64,000 bases of DNA, taken from NCBI GenBank assembly GCA_964577375.1, contig CAZNYW010000003.1, positions 65,224 to 129,223 on the forward strand, read 5' to 3'. A model generated the notes under the pieces. That model was not told the DNA's origin and searched no databases. It saw only the letters and a program-made list of their open reading frames with translations. A program made the position numbers and the translations under genes. This document shows, piece by piece, positions 50,751-58,821 of this stretch; the stretch's first letter is position 1, and each line of letters begins with the position of its first letter. Origin of the DNA: DATKUC01 sp964577375 (GTDB lineage: Bacteria > Spirochaetota > Spirochaetia > DSM-27196 > DATKUC01).

Positions 50751-51563
50751 TCAGTCGCCGCCGCGTCTGCGAGACGAAAGATAACGCATCATCGTATTAT
50801 CCTGAAACGGCAGACCGTAGTCAACCGAAATGATCTGACCGTTCACCGCGTCGAGCAGCCCGCTGCACATCGCGAGGATGGTTCGACCGCAGGTGTCAGG
50901 ATCGAGTATCATCCGCTCGTCTGCGCCGCTCTCGCGGATGAACTCGAAATACTCCTCCCCGAAAATAGCATCGAACGAATCGGTCTTCACCGTTCCAAAA
51001 CGCAGGACGTTGACCCGCGTTCCCTCTTCGAACAGGTGAATTGAGAGGTAGCGCGAGAAAAACTCCAGAAGCGCCTTGGAAGCGGCAACGAAGTCGTATC
51101 CGGTATAGAAGTGATCCGGGCCGTCGGAAGAGATTCCGAGGATCTTTTCGGGATAAGACCCGAACCTCTGGTGTATTTTCTGGGTGTAGGCGATGAGCGG
51201 CCAGGTGGAGTACTCGAGCGTCTTGAACAGCGACCGCTTCTTGTACTCTTCGAGCGATCTGACGGTGGCGGCGAAGCCCACGTTGCTTATGAAGAAATCG
51301 ACCCGTTTCTCGACAGCGGCGATCGCGTCCATTACACCGTCGGTGTCCTCGTCCACCGATACGTCGGCCTGGATCAGCACCGGCCGCGGCGCCTTCTCGC
51401 GGTCGAAGAGCTCGAGCAGCTCCTCGGAATCGGCGCTTCCCCACTTATAGGTGAGGTAGGTGCGTGCACCGGCCCGCGCCAGCTCCAGCGCTGCGGCAAG
51501 CCCTATGCCCCGCGTCCCTCCGGTAATCAATGCTGATTTGGTGCTCAGATCTATGCTCACCAT
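50751..51563 (-). CDS. Enoyl-ACP reductase-like SDR (FabI/FabL type)
   Basis: A 270-residue SDR. Cofactor motif TGGTRGIG at 14-21; the active site has Y156 and K163 in GYDFVAASK, the Y-x6-K spacing of enoyl reductases FabI and FabL, not the Y-x3-K of ketoreductases. The usual NNAG is SNVG. It would saturate the double bond made by the cluster dehydratase or by ECH2. It is followed by a 105-base gap before the ACP gene. Confidence 0.8.
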   Translation of the reverse strand: MVSIDLSTKSALITGGTRGIGLAAALELARAGARTYLTYKWGSADSEELLELFDREKAPRPVLIQADVSVDEDTDGVMDAIAAVEKRVDFFISNVGFAATVRSLEEYKKRSLFKTLEYSTWPLIAYTQKIHQRFGSYPEKILGISSDGPDHFYTGYDFVAASKALLEFFSRYLSIHLFEEGTRVNVLRFGTVKTDSFDAIFGEEYFEFIRESGADERMILDPDTCGRTILAMCSGLLDAVNGQIISVDYGLPFQDNTMMRYLSSRRRGGD

Positions 51564-51582
51564 GGCATGCTCTCCGTCCTCG

Positions 51583-52350
51583 CTATTGTGCGTAAAAATC
51601 CTGTATCGTCTTTTTCGTCTCAGGGTATCCGAAGCTGAGCCGGTGCATCATATCCTCCTGCAGCCGCGCCTCAATCAGGAGCTTCTTCTTGCGGGCCGAG
51701 AGGGTGTATTTGAGCAGGGCAACCGACTTTGGATTCTTCTCGCAGATCTGGAGGGCGATATCGCGGGCGCGGGCTGCAACCTCCGCGCGCGGAAGGATGT
51801 GGTTGATGTTGGTGCCCTTCGTCTCGAGCTCTCGGCCCTTGAAGCGCTTGCCGGTATACATCATTTCATTGGCGATGAACGGCCCCACGAGCTCTTCGAG
51901 CAGCGTCGTGATCCCCATTCCCGGAGTGAAGCCCATCGTCATGAATACCGCACCGTAGCGGCTCTCGCGCGCCGCAAGCACGATGTCGCAGCAGACCGCG
52001 ACCGCAAGGCCGCCGCCGACGGCGTGGCCCTCCATCGCCGCGATCAACGGAAACGGAGCGTTGACCAGCCGTTCGCTTATGACGAGGTCCTTGACCACCG
52101 TTTTTCCGTCGCAGAGGTCGATAAGCGACTGTTTGTCCGCGCCCCCGCAGAAAACGTCCGGAAGTCCCTCGACGATGCAGACCCGGGCGGTTCCCGCAGC
52201 CTCCATTGCCGACAGCGACTCGACGAACTGGTCCACGAACTCGCCTGAAAAAGTGTTCCGCCCCGCCTCATCGCGCATGCGTATCCGGCCGATCCCGTCG
52301 CCGTCGATCGACCAGCCGACGAGCTTTCCGCCGTCACTCATTTCGCCCAT
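51583..52350 (-). CDS. ECH2-type enoyl-CoA hydratase family decarboxylase (PksI-like)
   Basis: Crotonase-fold enzyme of 255 residues. AAMEGHAVGGGLAVAVCCDIV forms the oxyanion hole, and RYGAVFMTMGFTPGMGIT closely resembles PksI/BaeI/MupK, the second hydratase of polyketide beta-branching cassettes. That enzyme decarboxylates the glutaconyl-type intermediate on ACP, leaving a beta-methyl branch. It begins next to the end of ECH1, with GGAGG well placed. A generic enoyl-CoA hydratase role is the alternative, made unlikely by the neighbours. Confidence 0.85.
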   Translation of the reverse strand: MGEMSDGGKLVGWSIDGDGIGRIRMRDEAGRNTFSGEFVDQFVESLSAMEAAGTARVCIVEGLPDVFCGGADKQSLIDLCDGKTVVKDLVISERLVNAPFPLIAAMEGHAVGGGLAVAVCCDIVLAARESRYGAVFMTMGFTPGMGITTLLEELVGPFIANEMMYTGKRFKGRELETKGTNINHILPRAEVAARARDIALQICEKNPKSVALLKYTLSARKKKLLIEARLQEDMMHRLSFGYPETKKTIQDFYAQ

Positions 52351-52351
52351 T

Positions 52352-53188
52352 TCAGCTTTCCTCCGTAGTCGAGAGCGGGATCGTCGGCTTGTAGCGTGCG
52401 AACCAGGGGGGGAGCCCGCCGTTCTCGAAGTCGCGCAGGCGAGCCTGTGTCCCGGGGTCGGTTACGATCGACTCGAGCAGCTCTATCGCCCGGTCGAGCA
52501 TCTCCGAACGCGGCAGATCGGGCCACTCCGAGGTGATGCGCTTCGCAGTCTCGAGCGCCGCAGGGCTCGACCTTAGCAGCCCCTTGACCGTCGCCCGAAC
52601 GACCTTCTCGAACTCCGCGGCAGAGCAGACCTCATCTGCAAGACCGTACCGCTCGGCCTCCCGGGCGTCGAGTCTCTTTCCCGAGAGCACGAGATAGCGC
52701 GCGCGCTGCGGGCTCATCCTGTGGCCCAGAAGATAGGGAAGCACATTCGCCGGGACGATGCCGAACCGGACCTCGCTCAACTCGAATGAGGCGTTTTCGC
52801 TGGCGATTACGATGTCGCAGGCAGCCGCCAGTCCGACCCCGCCCGCACGTACCGGCGCGTCGACTGCACAGAGCGTCGGCAGTCTGCCGCCGGAAAGAGA
52901 CCGCAGAACCCGCGAGTAGGCTGAGATTGCATCGCGGGCGGAACCGGCGGCGCCTCTGCCGCCTGATTCCGATCCGGCGGCGATCTTCCCCAGGTCCATC
53001 CCGTTGGAGAATACCCGGCCGGAGGCGCGGAGGATCAGAATGCGGACTTCCGGATCGGCATCCGCGGCTGCCAGGGCCTCTTCCAGCGATGCGACCATCC
53101 CCGGATCGAGGCGGTTCTCCCGTTCGGCGGCGTCGAGTGTTACCAGCGCGACCGGTCCGTCTACTGTATAGAGTACGCTCGACTCCAT
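52352..53188 (-). CDS. ECH1-type enoyl-CoA hydratase family dehydratase (PksH-like)
   Basis: Crotonase-fold enzyme of 278 residues. APVRAGGVGLAAACDIVIA, SFELSEVRFGIVPANVLPYLL and the following RARYLVLSGKRL segment match the PksH/CurE group, which dehydrates the HMG-type intermediate in beta-branching. Its N-terminal half is less typical, with FSNGMDL in place of the usual substrate-binding motif. It lies between the HMG synthase and ECH2 genes, the standard cassette order. Confidence 0.85.
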   Translation of the reverse strand: MESSVLYTVDGPVALVTLDAAERENRLDPGMVASLEEALAAADADPEVRILILRASGRVFSNGMDLGKIAAGSESGGRGAAGSARDAISAYSRVLRSLSGGRLPTLCAVDAPVRAGGVGLAAACDIVIASENASFELSEVRFGIVPANVLPYLLGHRMSPQRARYLVLSGKRLDAREAERYGLADEVCSAAEFEKVVRATVKGLLRSSPAALETAKRITSEWPDLPRSEMLDRAIELLESIVTDPGTQARLRDFENGGLPPWFARYKPTIPLSTTEES

Positions 53189-53198
53189 ACGATCCCTG

Positions 53199-54428
53199 TC
53201 AGCTGAGCTCGTAGGTGCGGTAGAAGTCCTTCACCTCGCGCAGCACGAGATACCGCTGGCCTTTATAGTGTTTGTCATACCAGCCGTCGAGAACGTCGAA
53301 ATCCGGTTTGATGTTCGGTTCCTCGATCCGTCCTTCACGCTCGGTTTCGAGCCGCTCGTATTCGGCGACGCTCACCTCCCGCCGCTCATCCAGATGCTGA
53401 TCGATCTTCATTCCGAGCACGACATCCCGTGCACCCGGGCAGACCGTTCCGGAGTAGAACTCCCCGATGGCGCCCGAACCGTAGGCAAAGAAGCCGATGC
53501 GGTCGCCCTCACCAACCGGCGCGTCGCCGGAGAGCAGGCTGCAGATACCGACGAAGTTGGATGCCCCGTAGGTGCTTCCCACGCGTGCGGCGTAGCGGAG
53601 AACCGGCGATACGCGGCGCTCGAAGCTCTCACGCACCTCGTTCTTGCTCCGCCTGGCTTCGAGGTTGGTCAGGGTGCGATGCGCCTGAAAGGCCATTCCT
53701 GCGAAGGGCGTGTGATAGACGTTGTACTTGAAGTAGGTGTCGAAATCGACCGGTTCATTCGCGTTCCGCATGTAGTCACGATACGCGCCCTCGATCGCAT
53801 CCATGTAGGTGTAGAGGCTGACCTCGTTGTTTCCCACCTCGTGGCGTGCGCTGGGCCGGAAGGTATCGTAGGCATCGGTGGTCCACGTCCCCTTCTTCTG
53901 CGGTTCGAACTCGATGACCCGTGGGTTGTCGCTGATGATGGCGGCGGAGCTGACACCACCGAGCACGAACTCTTCCTTCATGTTCAGATGCATGCGGCTG
54001 AAGTCCGAAGAGATCACCAGCGCCTTTCGGCCGCGGTTCAGTCCCGACATCACCCAGTTGACCGCGGCGTCGAGGGCGGCCACGCCGCTGTAACAGGCAT
54101 GTTTGGTTTCGTAGTTGCGGACGTTCGGATTAAGCCCGAGCGCAGCGTGAATGTTAGTGCTGATCGGCTTTCCAAAGTCGACCGAGCTCTCCGTGCCGAC
54201 CACGAGGAGGCCGATCTGGTCACGTTCTTCATCGCTGAGCAGTGGCAACGCGGCGTTTGCGCCAAGGGTGACGGTGTCCTCCCACGGCGGATTAACCGAT
54301 CGCGTGTCGATCATGAAGTCCGACACAACGCGATCCGGGTCGTGCCCGCGCGCCTCCGCGAGCTTGCGCTGATCGAGATAGAGGGATGATCCGTAGATGT
54401 TGATCTTCTCAATACCTACACCTTTCAT
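53199..54428 (-). CDS. HMG-CoA synthase-like beta-branching enzyme (PksG-like)
   Basis: Adds an acetyl (or related) carbanion to a beta-keto thioester on ACP, opening beta-branch formation. Of 409 residues, the catalytic Glu80 (GTESS), Cys112 (KHACYSG) and His239 (VYHTPFAG) are all present and spaced as in bacterial HMG-CoA synthases. KINIYGSSLYLDQRKLAEARG at the N-terminus is PksG-like. The start at 54428 has AAGGAG 5 bases upstream; an upstream start at 54470 is not needed. No mevalonate pathway genes are nearby, which supports the polyketide role over isoprenoid synthesis. Confidence 0.9.
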   Translation of the reverse strand: MKGVGIEKINIYGSSLYLDQRKLAEARGHDPDRVVSDFMIDTRSVNPPWEDTVTLGANAALPLLSDEERDQIGLLVVGTESSVDFGKPISTNIHAALGLNPNVRNYETKHACYSGVAALDAAVNWVMSGLNRGRKALVISSDFSRMHLNMKEEFVLGGVSSAAIISDNPRVIEFEPQKKGTWTTDAYDTFRPSARHEVGNNEVSLYTYMDAIEGAYRDYMRNANEPVDFDTYFKYNVYHTPFAGMAFQAHRTLTNLEARRSKNEVRESFERRVSPVLRYAARVGSTYGASNFVGICSLLSGDAPVGEGDRIGFFAYGSGAIGEFYSGTVCPGARDVVLGMKIDQHLDERREVSVAEYERLETEREGRIEEPNIKPDFDVLDGWYDKHYKGQRYLVLREVKDFYRTYELS

Positions 54429-54497
54429 GCTGGCTCCTTGGTTGAAAAATCGGGCCCCCCGGCGCGTCATCGACGGAAGAAACCGTCTCCTGACCCG

Positions 54498-55238
54498 CTA
54501 GGGAGCGTACGTAAGGCCACCGGAAACGCGGACGTTCTCGCCGTTAATGAAAGCCGCCTCCGGCGTAGTGAGATAGTATACCATGCCGGCTATCTCCTCC
54601 GGCGTTCCGGCCCTGCGCATCGGGCAGTAGCTCATCCACACCTTTTCGAGCTCTTTGGCAAAGTGCTGATCGGTGAGCTCGGTGGGTACATACCCGACGG
54701 TGACGACATTCGACGTGATGCCCTTGCGGGCATATTCGCGGGCCACGGTGTTGGAGAGGCCGATGAGCCCCGCCTTTGCCGCCGCGTAGTTTGCCTGCCC
54801 GGTCGATCCGCCGGCCGAAAGCGAACCGATGTTAATGATGCGCCCCGTTCTATTCGACAGAAAGTGCATGACGAAGGCGCGGATGAGGTGAAAGGGTCCG
54901 GTCAGATTTGCGGCGAGCACCTCATTCCAGTCCTCGTCGCTCATGAGGGCCACCGGTCCGTCATGCACCATACCGGCATTGTTGACCAGGACGTGAATGT
55001 TCTCGAAGTCGTTGATGGCCTGCTCGACGACCGGCTCGATCGCCGCGAATTCCCGGAGATCGAGCCTGTACGCTTCTACCTTCACATCGTCCCGGAGCTC
55101 GCGCGCGAGCCGGATCGTCTCCTTCGCGGCGTCCTCGCGAGCCGCGTAGGTGAAGGCACATCCGCAGCCCTCCTGAACGAACTTCAAGACCAGTGAGCGG
55201 CCAATGCCCCGTGACCCGCCGGTGATGAACGCGTTCAT
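54498..55238 (-). CDS. 3-oxoacyl-ACP reductase (FabG-like)
   Basis: NADPH-dependent ketoreductase of 246 residues. TGGSRGIG, NNAGM, catalytic Ser in NIGSLSAGG and Y-A-A-A-K in QANYAAAKAGLIGLS, plus the C-terminal VSGGLTY, are all typical. The N-terminal start overlaps the KS2 stop by 4 bases. It reduces the beta-keto product of the cluster ketosynthases. Confidence 0.92.
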   Translation of the reverse strand: MNAFITGGSRGIGRSLVLKFVQEGCGCAFTYAAREDAAKETIRLARELRDDVKVEAYRLDLREFAAIEPVVEQAINDFENIHVLVNNAGMVHDGPVALMSDEDWNEVLAANLTGPFHLIRAFVMHFLSNRTGRIINIGSLSAGGSTGQANYAAAKAGLIGLSNTVAREYARKGITSNVVTVGYVPTELTDQHFAKELEKVWMSYCPMRRAGTPEEIAGMVYYLTTPEAAFINGENVRVSGGLTYAP

Positions 55239-56524
55239 ACTGCATCCTCAAACCGCTTGATCAGCGTACAGCAATTTATGCCCCCGAATCCGAAGGAATT
55301 CTTCAGCATGTAGCGGACCTCGAAGTCCGCCGCCTGGTTTGCGCAGATGTCCAGGTCTATTTCCGGATCGGCCTGCCGGATATTGATGGTTGGATGCAGC
55401 TTGCCGTGCTTCATCTGCAGAAGGCCGCCTATGGTTTCGACAATGGGGCTCGCCCAGCAGGTGTGCCCGAGCATCGACTTGGGCGCATTGATCTTCATCT
55501 TGTACGCGTGCTTTCCAAACGCGCCCCGGATCGCCCGGATCTCCTGCAGATCACCGGACGGCGTCCCGGTTGCGTGGCAGTTCGCATAGTCAACCTCTTC
55601 CGGCGCCACCCCGGTCTCCTTGAGCAGCGCGAGCATGACCTGCGTCTGCTTTTCCGCCCCGGGAAGCGGGAGGTGGTTCGCGTTTGCGCTCGCTTTTACG
55701 CCCATTACTTCGCCGTAGATGGGAGCGCCCCGCTCCAGCGCCGATTCCAGAGACTCGAGAATCAGCGTTCCGGCGCCATGAGAGTAGACGAATCCGCACC
55801 GGTCCACGTCGAAGGGGCGCGATGCCTCTTCCGGCCTGTCCTGATACTCCGGTCTTACCACCACCGCGTTTATTACTACCGACGCCTGGATATCGGGCGC
55901 CGAAACGTCGAACAGCGCTCCCGTCACCACCGCCCGGTCCGTCTCGCCAAGGATGATGTCGCGGAAACCTTCGCGTATCGCAAGGTTTCCCGACGCGCAG
56001 GCGCCGCCGATGGTGAAGGTGGGTCCCTGTGCACCGAGAACTTCGGCAACCGTTGCCGGGACATTCGGATCTATTGCCTCCACACCGGCCAGAGCATCGA
56101 CGAAGTCCGGGTCCTGCTGGAAGGCGAGGCTGTTTCGGTAGATGTAATTGGAATTGAGATTGTGACCCGCCACGATGACGCTGGTGCGCGACGGGTCGCT
56201 CTGAACGCCGAGGAGCCCGGAATCGCGGTAGGCCATAAGAGCCGTGAGGACGGCAGTCTTGTTGGAGAAAGTGGCGCTTCGGAAGAGCTTTCTCGTCCGC
56301 TTGTACCACTCGGGTCCCATCTCCGACTCGAAGGAGGCGAGCGATGCGGCCGCATCATAGTCACCGAGGTCGCCGCCCACCTTGCATTCAACACCGGTCA
56401 TGTCGAGCGACTGCCAGCGCTTTATGCCGGACTTGCCGGCGATAAGATTGGCGTAGTACTGCTCGAGCGAATCACCTAGCGGGTTTATGGTGCCCATGCC
56501 GGTGATGACAATGCGCTTTTTCAT
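55235..56524 (-). CDS. Beta-ketoacyl-ACP synthase II-type ketosynthase (cluster KS2)
   Basis: Condensing enzyme of 429 residues. Its triad is complete: C176 in GACASGNLA, His in NCHATGTPSGD and His in SMLGHTCWAS. The last segment differs from the GH(L/T)xGA of ordinary FabF. The donor ketosynthase of most beta-branching cassettes has Ser for Cys; this one does not. The start at 56524 gives MKKRIVITGMGTINPLGD. It overlaps the FabG gene and follows FabD by 65 bases. Confidence 0.92.
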   Translation of the reverse strand: MKKRIVITGMGTINPLGDSLEQYYANLIAGKSGIKRWQSLDMTGVECKVGGDLGDYDAAASLASFESEMGPEWYKRTRKLFRSATFSNKTAVLTALMAYRDSGLLGVQSDPSRTSVIVAGHNLNSNYIYRNSLAFQQDPDFVDALAGVEAIDPNVPATVAEVLGAQGPTFTIGGACASGNLAIREGFRDIILGETDRAVVTGALFDVSAPDIQASVVINAVVVRPEYQDRPEEASRPFDVDRCGFVYSHGAGTLILESLESALERGAPIYGEVMGVKASANANHLPLPGAEKQTQVMLALLKETGVAPEEVDYANCHATGTPSGDLQEIRAIRGAFGKHAYKMKINAPKSMLGHTCWASPIVETIGGLLQMKHGKLHPTINIRQADPEIDLDICANQAADFEVRYMLKNSFGFGGINCCTLIKRFEDAV

Positions 56525-56589
56525 AGGCAACAGAATAACGGGCCGGCCGTTATTCCGCAAGGAGGCGCCGATAGCCCGGTCGGACTATC

Positions 56590-57522
56590 TCAGCCGGCAG
56601 CGATGGCCTTTATATCGTCCACTTTTCCCGCCGGCTTGCAGCGAAAACCGCGGTGGAACGACTTCCAGAGGCCCGAGAGCACCGATCCGGGACCGACCTC
56701 GAGCACCGTGTCGAATCCGTCGTCGAGAATCGACTGCTCTTCATCGACCCACTGCACGGTCGAGACCACCTGGCGGATGCAGAGCTCACGCGCCTCGGCG
56801 CCGCTCGCAACCCGCCTGCCCGAAACATTCGCGTAGACAGGCTTCACCGGGTCCGAAAAGATGACATCGGCGAGCGCGGCCGCAAGCTCTTCGCGGGCCG
56901 GGTCGATGAGCGGCGTGTGAAAGGGACCTGACACTTTGAGCATGATGGTCCGCATCGCGCCCGCCTCGCTGAAGGCCTTTTCCGCCTCGGCAAGCCCCTC
57001 GTGAGAGCCTGCGACCACGATCTGGATAGGCGACGAGCGGTTTGCGAGGTAGGCCTTGCCGTCGAAGGACTCGAGAATCGACTGCGCCTTCTCGAAATCG
57101 AGACCGATCACCGCGAGCATTCCCGGCCGCCCGGCCGGCGTATCAAGCGCCCTGCTCGCCCGTTCCATGGCGTCGCCCCGAACCCGGACGATCCGCAGCA
57201 CGTCTTCGAGCGAAAGGACCTCCGCGTCGTAGAGCGCCGAATACTCACCGAGACTGAAGCCGGCGGCACCCTCCGATTCGATCCCGTTCTCAGCAAGCAC
57301 GATGCGAGCGGCCAGGTTGACGACGGTAATCGAGATCTGGGTACGGTCGGTCTGCGCAAGCTCCTCGTCGGTACCCTCGAAGAGCAGCTTCTTCATATCG
57401 ATCCGAGTTGCGTCGGACGCCTGGGCTACGAGGTCCCTGACCGCCGCACTCTCCTCATACAGATCCCGCCCCATGCCCGCATACTGGGCACCCTGGCCGG
57501 GATAGAGAAAACAAACCTTCAT
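56590..57522 (-). CDS. Malonyl-CoA:ACP transacylase (FabD-like)
   Basis: Loads malonyl units onto the cluster ACP. The 310-residue protein has YPGQGAQYAGMG, nucleophile Ser in GFSLGEYSAL (GxSxG, with Phe where His is usual) and catalytic His in GPFHTPLI. The ATG at 57522 is chosen over a TTG one codon upstream; GGGGAG is 6 bases before it. As a free-standing acyltransferase it would serve both ketosynthases in trans. Confidence 0.93.
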   Translation of the reverse strand: MKVCFLYPGQGAQYAGMGRDLYEESAAVRDLVAQASDATRIDMKKLLFEGTDEELAQTDRTQISITVVNLAARIVLAENGIESEGAAGFSLGEYSALYDAEVLSLEDVLRIVRVRGDAMERASRALDTPAGRPGMLAVIGLDFEKAQSILESFDGKAYLANRSSPIQIVVAGSHEGLAEAEKAFSEAGAMRTIMLKVSGPFHTPLIDPAREELAAALADVIFSDPVKPVYANVSGRRVASGAEARELCIRQVVSTVQWVDEEQSILDDGFDTVLEVGPGSVLSGLWKSFHRGFRCKPAGKVDDIKAIAAG

Positions 57523-57536
57523 CAATCACTCCCCTG

Positions 57537-58664
57537 TCACAGTGACTTCCCGTAGATCCGGTGGGTCTTGTAGTGCCGAACGCCCCAGGTTTCCAGGAAA
57601 TTGCGCAGCGGCATGTTGTCCTCGAGGATCCAGGAGAAGTCCGCTTTCGATACGCCCCGCTTGATTCCGTTGTCATACACTTCGTAGACGAGCAGCGCAT
57701 CGATTCCCATGTTCTGATAGTGCTGCCGGACGCCGAACGCGGCAATCCGGATGGTGTCGAGCTTGTCCTTTCCGGCGAGCAGTTTGATGATGCCGGTCGG
57801 CAGTAGCCGTCCGTTCATCTTGATCATGATCTTGTTGACATCGGGGATGGGCAGAATGAAGCCGGCAGGCTTATCGTCGACGTAGGCCATGAACACCAGA
57901 TCCGGATAGACGATGAGCTTCATGTCCTCGCCGAGGTGCTCGAACTCCTCCTTGGTCCACGGCACGAAACCCCAGTTGTCCTTCCACGCGTCGTTGTAGA
58001 TTCCCCGCATCTCTTCGACTACGCGGCCGAAATCCTTCATGTTGACTCGCCGGACCTCCACCTTGTTGCGCTTACGAACAAGGTCGGTCACACGGCGAAG
58101 CTTGTCCGACAGCGGGAAACCTTCGTCGAGAAAGTAGGACCACAGGTCCTTCTCCTTGGAGTAGCCGGCCGACTCGATGAGCGCCGGATAGTAGTCGGGG
58201 GTGTAGCCCATCTGCACGACGGGCGGATTGTTGAAGTCGTCGATGAGAAGTCCCAGAATATGATTGGTGGAGGGGTTCATCGGGCCGATGACCCGTTCCA
58301 TGCCCTTGCCTTTGAGCCAGACTTCGACCTCGCGCGCAAGCGCCTGCGCGATCGCCGGATCATTCTCGGACTCGAAAAAGCCCATGAAACCGGTTTTCGT
58401 GTTCCAGTACTTTACATACCCATGGTCAATGATTCCCGACAGGCGGCCGACCACTTCCCCGTCCCTGTAGGCGAGAAAATGCTCCGCCTCCGCGTGATCC
58501 CAGTAGGGGTTCTTCTTCGGATCGAACAGATTCTTCTCGTCGAGAATGAGCGGAGGAACCCAATTCTCGTACCGCGTCTTGCCACGATATATGCGCCACG
58601 GGAACATGATGAATTTCCGCATGTCGGATGCGGAGGCCGGGCGAACGGTGATTTGTGAGGCCAT
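57537..58664 (-). CDS. GNAT-fold N-acyltransferase resembling bacterial ceramide synthase
   Basis: First gene of the eleven-gene operon, 375 residues. NWVPPLILDEKNLFDPKKNP, FLAYRDGEVVGRLSGIIDH, TGFMGFFESEND and ERVIGPMNPSTNHILGLLIDDF are the pattern of the family that includes Caulobacter ceramide synthase, which N-acylates sphinganine-type amines. A C-terminal GNAT-like half holds GVRQHYQNMGIDALLVYEVYD. With the SPT-like enzyme in the same operon, N-acylation of an amino-lipid is the likely role. The family assignment is from memory of the pattern, not from a search. Confidence 0.78.
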   Translation of the reverse strand: MASQITVRPASASDMRKFIMFPWRIYRGKTRYENWVPPLILDEKNLFDPKKNPYWDHAEAEHFLAYRDGEVVGRLSGIIDHGYVKYWNTKTGFMGFFESENDPAIAQALAREVEVWLKGKGMERVIGPMNPSTNHILGLLIDDFNNPPVVQMGYTPDYYPALIESAGYSKEKDLWSYFLDEGFPLSDKLRRVTDLVRKRNKVEVRRVNMKDFGRVVEEMRGIYNDAWKDNWGFVPWTKEEFEHLGEDMKLIVYPDLVFMAYVDDKPAGFILPIPDVNKIMIKMNGRLLPTGIIKLLAGKDKLDTIRIAAFGVRQHYQNMGIDALLVYEVYDNGIKRGVSKADFSWILEDNMPLRNFLETWGVRHYKTHRIYGKSL

Positions 58665-58727
58665 GACACTCTCCTTGCCACTTCGGAACGAGATTTACGC
58701 TATGCGCGTAGCCATATTCGAGGACCC

Positions 58728-58733
58728 ATTATA
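58728..58733 (-). promoter_or_regulatory. -10 element upstream of the eleven-gene lipid operon
   Basis: A perfect TATAAT on the minus strand, about 64 bases before the first ATG at 58664. No good -35 is present at 16-18 bases, which suggests activator dependence. Repeated GAATA/TATTCG sequences around 58737-58757 could be binding sites. Confidence 0.4.
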
Positions 58734-58774
58734 GCGAATACTCGCTCGCTCGAATACCTTACCGGGAAAGCTTG

Positions 58775-58802
58775 TTGAAGACCCCTGCCCGTGGTATATA
58801 CA
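58775..58802 (+). promoter_or_regulatory. Candidate promoter of the FecR-domain lipoprotein gene
   Basis: TTGAAG (58775-58780) and TATACA (58797-58802) are 16 bases apart, 20 bases before the ATG at 58822. It is divergent from the lipid operon promoter, about 45 bases away. Confidence 0.45.
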
Positions 58803-58821
58803 GATGAGGTACAGGTAATTG

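Noticed and set aside
53199..54428. Mevalonate-pathway HMG-CoA synthase
   Set aside because: No other mevalonate genes are nearby, and the direct neighbours are PksH- and PksI-like hydratases, an ACP and ketosynthases.
48593..58664. Polyunsaturated fatty acid (Pfa) synthase or aryl polyene cluster
   Set aside because: There are no multidomain Pfa proteins, no tandem ACPs and no chain-length factor with a lost cysteine; the HMGS, ECH1 and ECH2 genes are not part of either pathway.
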